Positions 56,419 through 64,000 of a DNA stretch of 64,000 nt are shown here, piece after piece. Within the stretch, counting starts at the first letter, position 1, and every line of letters begins with the position of its first letter. This DNA is from Castellaniella sp049673105 (GTDB taxonomy: Bacteria > Pseudomonadota > Gammaproteobacteria > Burkholderiales > Burkholderiaceae_B). The notes under the pieces are model-generated. The model worked only from the letters and a program-made list of their open reading frames with translations, was not told the DNA's origin and searched no databases. The stretch is from the NCBI RefSeq assembly GCF_049673105.1, contig NZ_JBATXG010000026.1:1-64000 (forward strand). The letters run 5' to 3'. A program made the position numbers and the translations under genes.

Positions 56419-56665
56419 ATGCAGCCGACCCCCGATCACGTCCGTCAATACATCGCCGACCACCTGGATTGCGAACACCTGGAAGTCTACGGCGACGGCG
56501 CCCACTTCGAGGCCCTGATCGTCAGCAAGGTCTTCGAGGGTCAGAACACTCTGGCCCGCCACCGCACGGTCTATCAGGCTCTGGGCGATCGCATGCGCGC
56601 AGAAATCCACGCGCTGTCGATGCGCAATCTCACCCCGGCGGAATATGCCGCCGCCCAGGAAAACA

Positions 56666-56673
<8 letters not shown>
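56419..56673 (+). CDS. ibaG: BolA-family protein IbaG
   Basis: The 84-residue BolA-type protein contains the motif HFEALIVSKVFEGQNTLARHRTVYQALG near residues 28-55, with the His that binds Fe-S clusters together with monothiol glutaredoxins. It lies between yadH and murA; its stop overlaps the murA start, the usual neighbour pair. Confidence 0.93.
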
Positions 56674-57919
<1,246 letters not shown>

Positions 57920-57926
57920 GCACACA

Positions 57927-58592
57927 ATGGCACAAGCCCCGCTGACCCTGGCCCTGTCCAAAGGCCGTATCTTCGAAGAGACCCTGCCGCTGCTGGCAGC
58001 TGCGGGCGTGGGCGTGCCGGAAAACCCGGAAACGTCGCGCAAACTGATCCTGCCGACCGATTCCGACGCCCTGCGCATCATCATCGTGCGCGCGTCTGAC
58101 GTGCCTACGTATGTGCAATATGGCGCAGCGGATTTCGGCATCGCCGGCAAGGACGTGCTGCACGAACACATGGCCCAGCACCCCGGCGGCCTGTATCAGC
58201 CCATCGACCTGAACATCGCTCGTTGCCGGCTGTGCGTCGCCGCCCCGGAAGGCTTCGACTATCAGACCGCCGTGCGACAGGGCTCACGCCTGCGCATCGC
58301 CACCAAATACGTGCGCGCCGCCCGCGAGCACTTCGCCGCCAAGGGCGTGCACGTGGACATCATCAAGCTCTACGGTTCCATGGAACTGGCGCCGCTGGTC
58401 GGCTTGGCCGATGCCATTGTCGACTTGGTGTCCTCGGGCGGCACGCTGCGCGCCAACCATTTGGTCGAAGTCGAGGAAATCCGCCAGATCTCGTCGCGCC
58501 TGATCGTCAACCAAGCTGCCCTGAAAATGCACGGCCCGCGCCTGCAGCCGTTTCTGGACGCCTTTGCCCAAGCTTCCGCGCAAATGGCCTAA
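57927..58592 (+). CDS. hisG: ATP phosphoribosyltransferase, short form
   Basis: The 221-residue enzyme starts histidine synthesis (ATP + PRPP). Its opening LTLALSKGRIFEETLPLL and core ASDVPTYVQYGAADFGIAGKDVL are typical. The short form lacks the regulatory C-terminal domain and needs a separate HisZ subunit, which is not in this window. It starts 7 bp after murA and begins the his operon. Confidence 0.96.
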   Translation: MAQAPLTLALSKGRIFEETLPLLAAAGVGVPENPETSRKLILPTDSDALRIIIVRASDVPTYVQYGAADFGIAGKDVLHEHMAQHPGGLYQPIDLNIARCRLCVAAPEGFDYQTAVRQGSRLRIATKYVRAAREHFAAKGVHVDIIKLYGSMELAPLVGLADAIVDLVSSGGTLRANHLVEVEEIRQISSRLIVNQAALKMHGPRLQPFLDAFAQASAQMA

Positions 58593-58649
58593 GCCCCGCC
58601 GCCCCTGCGCAAATTCGGTAAGATAGGCATTTACACCCATATTGCCGTC

Positions 58650-59957
58650 ATGTCTCTGATCAACCGCCTGGATGCCCGCTCCGCTGATTTCGACGCGGAC
58701 CTGACCCGCCTGCTGGCCTACGATGCCTCGCAGGACGAAACCATTGAATCCACGGTGCGCGACATCCTGCACGACGTGCAAACACGGGGCGATGCCGCGG
58801 TGCTCGATTACACCGCCCGTTTTGACCGGGTGCAGGCCGATCATCTGGCCGCGCTGGAAATCCCCCGCGCCGACTGGCTGTCGGCCCTGGACAACCTGCC
58901 CGCAGACCAGCGCACGGCACTGGAAGCCGCCGCCGACCGGGTGCGCCGCTATCACGACCGCCAACGCGCCGAGACCTGGACCTACACCGAAGCCGACGGC
59001 ACGATGCTGGGCCAGCAGATCACCCCGCTGGACCGCGTGGGCCTGTATGTGCCAGGCGGCAAAGCCGCCTACCCGTCATCCGTGCTGATGAACGCCATTC
59101 CGGCCAAAGTCGCCGGCGTGCCCGAACTGATCATGGTCACTCCCACGCCTGGCGGCACGCGCAACCCCATGGTCCTGGCCGCCGCTGCGCTGGGCGGCGT
59201 GGACCGCGTCTTTGCCATCGGCGGCGCCCAGGCTGTCGGGGCGCTGGCCTACGGCACCCAGACCCTGCCCGCCGTGGACAAGATCGTCGGGCCGGGCAAC
59301 GCCTACGTGGCCGCCGCCAAACGGCGCGTGTTCGGCACCGTCGGCATCGACATGATCGCCGGCCCGTCCGAAATCCTGATCGTGGCCGACGGCAGCACGC
59401 CCGCCGACTGGCTGGCGATCGACCTGTTTTCCCAGGCCGAACACGACGAACTCGCCCAGGCCATCCTGCTGTGCCCGGACGCCGCCTACCTGGACGCCGT
59501 CTACGCCGCCATCGAACGCCTGCTGCCCAGCCAGCCTCGCGCAGACATCCTGCGCGTCAGCCTGGCCCAGCGCGGCGCACTGATCCAGACCGCTGATCTG
59601 GCCCAGGCCTGCGTAATCGTCAACCACATCGCGCCGGAACACCTGGAAATCTCCACCCGTGACCCGCAGGCCCTGCTGCCGCAGATCCGCCATGCCGGCG
59701 CCATTTTCCTGGGCGCCTACAGTTCCGAATCTCTGGGGGACTACTGCGCCGGACCCAACCACGTTCTGCCCACCGCCCGCACGGCGCGTTTTTCCTCGCC
59801 GTTGGGCGTGTATGATTTCCAGAAACGCAGCAGCCTGATTCAGGTCTCGGCAGCCGGCGCCCAGACCTTGGGCCGCATTGCCGCCACCCTTGCCACCGGC
59901 GAAGGCCTGCACGCCCACGCCGCCAGCGCCACGTTGCGCTTGAACACGCCGGCCTGA
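58650..59957 (+). CDS. hisD: Histidinol dehydrogenase
   Basis: The 435-residue zinc enzyme oxidises histidinol to histidine. It shows PLDRVGLYVPGGKAAYPSSVLMNAIPA near residue 126, the signature IVGPGNAYVAAAKRRVFGTVGIDMIAGPSE near 210-240, and AEHDELAQAIL near 260. In related genomes hisC follows; here the next gene is hisB. Confidence 0.97.
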   Translation: MSLINRLDARSADFDADLTRLLAYDASQDETIESTVRDILHDVQTRGDAAVLDYTARFDRVQADHLAALEIPRADWLSALDNLPADQRTALEAAADRVRRYHDRQRAETWTYTEADGTMLGQQITPLDRVGLYVPGGKAAYPSSVLMNAIPAKVAGVPELIMVTPTPGGTRNPMVLAAAALGGVDRVFAIGGAQAVGALAYGTQTLPAVDKIVGPGNAYVAAAKRRVFGTVGIDMIAGPSEILIVADGSTPADWLAIDLFSQAEHDELAQAILLCPDAAYLDAVYAAIERLLPSQPRADILRVSLAQRGALIQTADLAQACVIVNHIAPEHLEISTRDPQALLPQIRHAGAIFLGAYSSESLGDYCAGPNHVLPTARTARFSSPLGVYDFQKRSSLIQVSAAGAQTLGRIAATLATGEGLHAHAASATLRLNTPA

Positions 59958-59991
59958 CGCCGCCCCGACTTACCAGGATTACCATCCCGCC

Positions 59992-60579
59992 ATGCGCACT
60001 GCCACTATCGAACGCAATACCCAGGAAACCCGCATCCGAGTCGCCCTGAATCTGGACGGCACGGGTGCCCGCACCCTGAATACCGGCGTCCCGTTTCTGG
60101 ATCACATGCTGGATCAGATCGCTCGCCACGGCCTGTTTGATCTGGACATCCATTGCGATGGCGATACCCATATTGACGACCATCACAGCGTAGAAGACGT
60201 CGGCATCACCTTGGGCCAGGCGTTTGCCGCCGCCGCCGGCAACAAGGCCGGCCTGCGCCGCTACGGTCACGCCTACGTCCCGCTGGATGAATCGCTGTCC
60301 CGCGTGGTGGTGGACCTGTCCGGGCGCCCCGGCTTGTTCTATCACGTCGATTACGCTCGCGCGCTCATCGGCAGCTTTGACGTGGACCTGGCGCGGGAAT
60401 TCTTCCAGGGCTTCGTGAATCACGCGCAAGCCACCGTGCACATCGACAATCTGCGCGGGGAAAACGCCCACCATCAATGCGAAACCATCTTCAAGGCCTT
60501 TGGCCGGGCTTTGCGCATGGCCACAGAAATCGACCCGCGCGCCGGCGGCGCGATCCCCTCGACCAAGGGCGCCCTTTGA
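59992..60579 (+). CDS. hisB: Imidazoleglycerol-phosphate dehydratase
   Basis: The 195-residue monofunctional enzyme has the manganese-binding motifs NTGVPFLDHMLDQIARHGLFDL, DDHHSVEDVGITLGQAF and the later HHQCETIFKAFGRAL. It dehydrates imidazoleglycerol phosphate. It directly follows hisD by 34 bp. Confidence 0.97.
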   Translation: MRTATIERNTQETRIRVALNLDGTGARTLNTGVPFLDHMLDQIARHGLFDLDIHCDGDTHIDDHHSVEDVGITLGQAFAAAAGNKAGLRRYGHAYVPLDESLSRVVVDLSGRPGLFYHVDYARALIGSFDVDLAREFFQGFVNHAQATVHIDNLRGENAHHQCETIFKAFGRALRMATEIDPRAGGAIPSTKGAL

Positions 60580-60625
60580 CACCGGGCAGATCCAGACCGC
60601 GACACTCCCCCAGGACTTCCGCATC

Positions 60626-61279
60626 GTGACTCGCATCGCCATCGTCGACTACGGCATGGGCAACTTTCACTCGGTCGCTCGCGCCTTGCAGGCAGCCGCC
60701 CCCGATCAGGACATCCGCATCGCCCGGCAGGCCGCCGACATCCTGGCCGCTGACCGCATCGTCTTTCCCGGCCAGGGCGCCATGCCGGACTGCATGCGCA
60801 CGCTGGACTCATCCGGCCTGCGCGACGCCGTCCTGCAGGCAGCCCGCGAAAAACCGCTGCTGGGCGTCTGCGTGGGCGAACAGATGCTGTTCGACGGCAG
60901 CGACGAAGGCGATACGCCCGGCCTGGGTCTGTTTGCCGGTCGCGTACGACGCTTCCAGGGGCCGGCTTTCCAATTGCCGGTCGGCCATGGCGATACGGCA
61001 GCGCGTCTGAAAGTGCCCCACATGGGCTGGAACACCGTGACCCAGACCCGGCCCCACCCTTTGTGGGATGGAGTCGCCCAGGACACCCCGTTCTACTTCG
61101 TTCACAGCTATTACGCGCAGCCCGCCGACCCCGCCCTGACGGCAGCCATCAGCCGCTACGGCCAGGATTTCTGCTGCGCAATTGCCGCCGACAATATTTT
61201 TGCCGTACAGTTTCACCCAGAAAAGAGCGCAGCACCTGGCCTGCGGATCTACCGCAACTTCAGCCGCTGGCAGCCCTGA
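60626..61279 (+). CDS. hisH: Imidazole glycerol phosphate synthase subunit HisH (glutamine amidotransferase)
   Basis: The 217-residue amidotransferase supplies ammonia to HisF. It has VDYGMGNFHSVARAL near the start, the nucleophile Cys in LLGVCVGEQMLFDGSDE near residue 83, and the catalytic His-Pro-Glu in AVQFHPEKSA near 197. No suitable ATG is present; GTG 60626 (VTRIAIVDYG) gives the family N-terminus, while an in-frame ATG at 60500 lies inside hisB. Confidence 0.94.
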   Translation: MTRIAIVDYGMGNFHSVARALQAAAPDQDIRIARQAADILAADRIVFPGQGAMPDCMRTLDSSGLRDAVLQAAREKPLLGVCVGEQMLFDGSDEGDTPGLGLFAGRVRRFQGPAFQLPVGHGDTAARLKVPHMGWNTVTQTRPHPLWDGVAQDTPFYFVHSYYAQPADPALTAAISRYGQDFCCAIAADNIFAVQFHPEKSAAPGLRIYRNFSRWQP

Positions 61280-61326
61280 CCTCCACCCTCGGTGTTTTCC
61301 ATCCTATCTGCACTGACACGACGACC

Positions 61327-62106
61327 ATGCTTCTGATCCCCGCCATCGACCTCAAAGACGGGCACTGTGTGCGCTTGCGCCAGGGTGACCTGGGCGACGC
61401 CACCGTCTTTTCCGAAGACCCTGCCGCCATGGCGACCCGGTGGGCCGACCTGGGCGCCCGCCGCCTGCACCTGGTGGACTTGAACGGTGCCGTCGCCGGC
61501 AAGCCGCGCAACCGGGCAGCCATCCAGGCCATCGTGGACGCCACCAGCGAAGACCTTCCCATTCAGATCGGCGGCGGCATCCGCGACCTGAACACGGTCG
61601 AATACTATCTGGACAACGGGATTTCCTACGTCATCATCGGCACGGCAGCCGTGAAAGACCCCGGCTTTCTCAGCGATGCCTGCTCGGCCTTCCCCGGCCA
61701 CATCATCGTCGGCCTGGACGCTCGCGACGGCAAGGTCGCCACCGACGGCTGGTCCAAACTCACCCGCCATGACGTGGCAGACCTGGCTCGCAAATTCGAG
61801 GACTACGGCTGCGAATCCATCATCTACACCGACATCGGTCGCGACGGCATGCTCAGCGGCGTCAATATCGAAGCCACCGTGCACCTGGCGCAGCAAGTCC
61901 GCATCCCGGTCATCGCTTCGGGCGGCGTAGCATCCCTGGACGACATTCGCGCCCTGTGCGCCGTGGCGGACCAAGGCATCGACGGCGCCATCCTGGGCCG
62001 CAGCATCTACGAGGGCACGCTGGACTTCGCCGATGCCCAGACCTTGGCCGATACGCTGTGCGGCGATGAAGACGATCTGGATGACGAATCCAGGCCATCC
62101 GCATGA
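61327..62106 (+). CDS. hisA: Phosphoribosylformimino-5-aminoimidazole carboxamide ribotide isomerase
   Basis: The 259-residue TIM barrel begins MLLIPAIDLKDGHCVRLRQGD with the catalytic Asp8 and has DLNGAVAGKPRNRAAI, QIGGGIRDLNTVEYYLDNG and IYTDIGRDGMLSGVN near residue 170 (second catalytic Asp). ATG 61327 was chosen over an upstream frame in hisH. It overlaps hisF by 4 bp. Confidence 0.96.
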   Translation: MLLIPAIDLKDGHCVRLRQGDLGDATVFSEDPAAMATRWADLGARRLHLVDLNGAVAGKPRNRAAIQAIVDATSEDLPIQIGGGIRDLNTVEYYLDNGISYVIIGTAAVKDPGFLSDACSAFPGHIIVGLDARDGKVATDGWSKLTRHDVADLARKFEDYGCESIIYTDIGRDGMLSGVNIEATVHLAQQVRIPVIASGGVASLDDIRALCAVADQGIDGAILGRSIYEGTLDFADAQTLADTLCGDEDDLDDESRPSA

Positions 62107-62936
62107 GCCACGCCGCCTCGCCCCCCGCCGGGGAATCCCTCGCTGCCCAGTCCGCAGACGAATCCAGTCTGTGCTGCCGCATCATCCCCTGCCTGGACGT
62201 CAATGCCGGCCGCGTGGTCAAGGGCGTCAATTTCGTCAATCTGACCGATGCCGGCGATCCCGTAGAAATCGCTCGCCGCTATGACGAGCAAGGCGCCGAC
62301 GAACTCACGTTTCTGGACATCACCGCCACCTCCGACGATCGCGACCTGATCCTGCCCATCATCGAATCGGTGGCCCGCCAGGTTTTCATCCCGCTGACGG
62401 TTGGCGGCGGCGTGCGCCAGGTATCCGACATCCAGCGCTTGCTGGACGCCGGCGCCGACAAGGTCTCCATCAACAGCGCTGCAGTGGCGCGTCCGGAACT
62501 GGTGGCCGAAGCCGCCAGCCATCACGGATCCCAGTGCATCGTAGTGGCCCTGGACGCCCGCCGCGTCTGCGCCCCCGGCGAACCGGCCCGCTGGGAAATC
62601 TTCACCCACGGCGGGCGCAAAGGCACCGGCCTGGATGCCGTGCAATGGGCTCGCCGCATGGCCGACATGGGCGCCGGTGAGCTGCTGCTGACCAGCATGG
62701 ATCGTGACGGCACCAAATCCGGCTTCGATCTGGAACTGACCCGCGCCGTATCCGATGCAGTGCCTGTGCCGGTGATCGCCTCCGGCGGCGTGGGCAGCCT
62801 GCAGCACCTGGCCGATGGCGTCATACACGGTCATGCCAGCGCTGTGCTGGCCGCCAGCATCTTCCATTTCGGCCAGCATACCCTGGCCGAAGCCAAAGAC
62901 TTCCTGGCCGCCCAGGGCATCCGGGTACGGCGATGA
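62103..62936 (+). CDS. hisF: Imidazole glycerol phosphate synthase cyclase subunit HisF
   Basis: The 277-residue cyclase has the core CCRIIPCLDVNAGRVVKGVNF, LTFLDITATSDDRDLILP, PLTVGGGVRQVSDIQRLLDAGADKVSINSAA and LLTSMDRDGTKSGFDLELTRAVS. It carries about 20 extra residues before the usual start (MSHAASPPAGESLAAQSADE). The ATGA overlap with hisA supports that start. It joins HisH to make the imidazole ring. Confidence 0.96.
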   Translation: MSHAASPPAGESLAAQSADESSLCCRIIPCLDVNAGRVVKGVNFVNLTDAGDPVEIARRYDEQGADELTFLDITATSDDRDLILPIIESVARQVFIPLTVGGGVRQVSDIQRLLDAGADKVSINSAAVARPELVAEAASHHGSQCIVVALDARRVCAPGEPARWEIFTHGGRKGTGLDAVQWARRMADMGAGELLLTSMDRDGTKSGFDLELTRAVSDAVPVPVIASGGVGSLQHLADGVIHGHASAVLAASIFHFGQHTLAEAKDFLAAQGIRVRR

Positions 62937-63355
62937 CGCACGCCACGCCGCCCGCCTGGCTGGACGCTCTGCGCTTTGACGAGCAGGGCCTGATTCCCGC
63001 CATCGCCCAGGACGCCGGCACGGGGACGGTGCTGATGATGGCCTGGATGAACGCCGAAGCCGTCCAGGAAACCGTGCGTACCGGGCGTGCCGTGTATTTT
63101 TCACGGTCCCGCCAGCGGCTGTGGCGCAAAGGCGAAGAATCCGGTCACATCCAGCAGATTCACGACATTCGCCTGGACTGCGATGGCGACGTGCTGCTGC
63201 TGAAAGTCACGCAGATCGGCGGCATCGCCTGCCATACCGGGCGCGAGCGCTGCTTTTTCCGTAGTCTGGACAGGCAAAACGCCGAGCCGACCTGGGCCGT
63301 GCAGGACCCGGTCCTGAAGGACCCCGGCACGATCTACCATACCCCGCACGCCTGA
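62933..63355 (+). CDS. hisI: Phosphoribosyl-AMP cyclohydrolase
   Basis: The 140-residue monofunctional cyclohydrolase has GTVLMMAWMNAEAVQETVRTGRAVYFSRSRQRLWRKGEESGHIQ near residues 23-66 and the zinc-binding DCDGDVLLLKVTQ and ACHTGRERCFF motifs. It overlaps hisF by 4 bp; hisE is a separate gene downstream. Confidence 0.96.
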   Translation: MTHATPPAWLDALRFDEQGLIPAIAQDAGTGTVLMMAWMNAEAVQETVRTGRAVYFSRSRQRLWRKGEESGHIQQIHDIRLDCDGDVLLLKVTQIGGIACHTGRERCFFRSLDRQNAEPTWAVQDPVLKDPGTIYHTPHA

Positions 63356-63390
63356 TCCCCATCCGGCATGTCCATCACGCTTCCGCTGCC

Positions 63391-63744
63391 ATGAATTCCG
63401 CTCACACGCCTTCCTCTTCCGACACCCTGGCCCGGCTGGCCGACACCCTGGCCAGCCGCCGGCCGGATCGCGGTGGCGACCCCAATACGTCCTATACGGC
63501 CAAGCTGCTGGCGCGGGGTCCCGATGCTTTCTTGAAGAAAATCGGCGAAGAAGCCACCGAGCTGGTCATGGCAGCAAAAGACGGCCAAGCAGACCGCATC
63601 GTGGCTGAAACCGCCGATTTGTGGTTCCACTGCCTGGTGGCGTTGACGCACTTCAATCTGCGCCCCGAAGACGTACTGGCCGAACTGGCCCGTCGCGAAG
63701 GCCTGTCCGGACTCGCAGAAAAGGCCGCCCGCCCCAAAGATTAA
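63391..63744 (+). CDS. hisE: Phosphoribosyl-ATP pyrophosphatase
   Basis: The 117-residue enzyme has the MazG-like core SYTAKLLARGPDAFLKKIGEEATELVMAAKDG near residues 35-66 and ETADLWFHCLVAL, with the acidic magnesium-binding residues. It closes the his operon, 35 bp after hisI. The 114-bp gap after it (63745-63858) holds no clear feature. Confidence 0.95.
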   Translation: MNSAHTPSSSDTLARLADTLASRRPDRGGDPNTSYTAKLLARGPDAFLKKIGEEATELVMAAKDGQADRIVAETADLWFHCLVALTHFNLRPEDVLAELARREGLSGLAEKAARPKD

Positions 63745-63858
63745 GCGGAACCTTCAGGCATCCACCCTCCATATCGATTGGGTCAATACAACGCCCGGAA
63801 AATTGTGGCAACATACGTAGTTGAATAGACCTATGTCCAGCCCTGTTTTATAAAGTCC

Positions 63859-64000
63859 ATGAGTCACGATTGCCTGTTCTGTAAAATCGCCCGGCACGAG
63901 ATCCCGGCCCGCATCGTGCACGAAGACGATGAATTCCTCGCCTTCCACGACATTAATCCAGCGGCCCCGGTTCATCTATTGCTGATTCCCAAACACCATG
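63859..64000 (+). CDS. HIT-family (histidine triad, HinT-like) protein, 5' part only
   Basis: The visible 47 residues, MSHDCLFCKIARHEIPARIV then EDDEFLAFHDINPAAPVHLLLIPKHH, match HinT-type nucleoside phosphoramidases. The histidine-triad motif lies beyond the window edge. It follows the his operon, as in other Alcaligenaceae. Confidence 0.9.
   Translation, partial: MSHDCLFCKIARHEIPARIVHEDDEFLAFHDINPAAPVHLLLIPKHH

Noticed and set aside
60500..60625. ATG 60500 as start of hisH
   Set aside because: It lies within hisB in another frame; family homology begins at GTG 60626.

Overview
This is a high-GC chromosomal window from a betaproteobacterium, most likely of the family Alcaligenaceae (Bordetella/Achromobacter/Castellaniella relatives). 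The main reason is gene order: gltBD, then mlaFEDAC, yadGH, ibaG, murA and hisGD-BHAFIE followed by a HIT-family gene is a block I know from that family. Genus cannot be fixed from the sequence. The NnrS and NnrR/DNR-like genes hint at nitrogen-oxide metabolism.

Layout. 1-253: tail of an ISL3-type transposase and a tRNA-Arg(CCG). 459-3676: a diheme cytochrome c5, a nitronate monooxygenase/enoyl-CoA hydratase pair behind a perfect 20-bp palindrome, and a small basic protein with a duplicated operator-like motif. 3758-9369 (minus): hemE, priA and a rep-type helicase; the hemE-priA gap carries two exact DnaA boxes. 9527-15377: a complete Slam-dependent (type XI) haem-acquisition locus, namely a Fur box, a very large TonB-dependent receptor, a secreted hemophilin-like haemophore and its Slam outer-membrane translocator. 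15416-20990: a Fur-boxed Crp/Fnr regulator, then on the minus strand a Fur-boxed operon for a Tat-exported binding protein, ABC permease, ABC ATPase and NnrS, preceded by a Fis-type regulator with a degenerate receiver domain.

21228-35626: an AGCS amino-acid symporter; a D-Ala-D-Ala dipeptidase with a full dipeptide ABC importer (ddpXABCDF order); pgi; a thiolase and 3-hydroxyacyl-CoA dehydrogenase/enoyl-CoA hydratase pair behind the same 20-bp palindrome seen at 1465; a REP-associated transposase homologue that has lost all its catalytic residues; and a 5'-truncated DUF3597 gene. 35737-42145: a ferric-catecholate uptake cluster (FepA/BfeA-type receptor, IroE-type esterase, FecCD permease, ATPase, binding protein) with several Fur boxes.

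42451-64000: glutamate synthase gltBD; a small His-rich periplasmic protein; an ECF sigma / anti-sigma / periplasmic Spy-CnrX-like sensor trio; the Mla phospholipid-transport operon, which lacks a mlaB gene here; the YadGH ABC transporter; ibaG; murA; a his operon that lacks hisC here; and the start of a HIT-family gene.

Three separate iron- or haem-linked modules lie between 9.5 and 42 kb. The most notable system is the Slam/haemophore/receptor locus. The Fur boxes at its promoter and at the ABC-NnrS promoter share an identical 14-mer that also reads as a near-consensus FNR-type site, and a Crp/Fnr regulator gene lies between them. This suggests joint iron and oxygen/nitric-oxide control.
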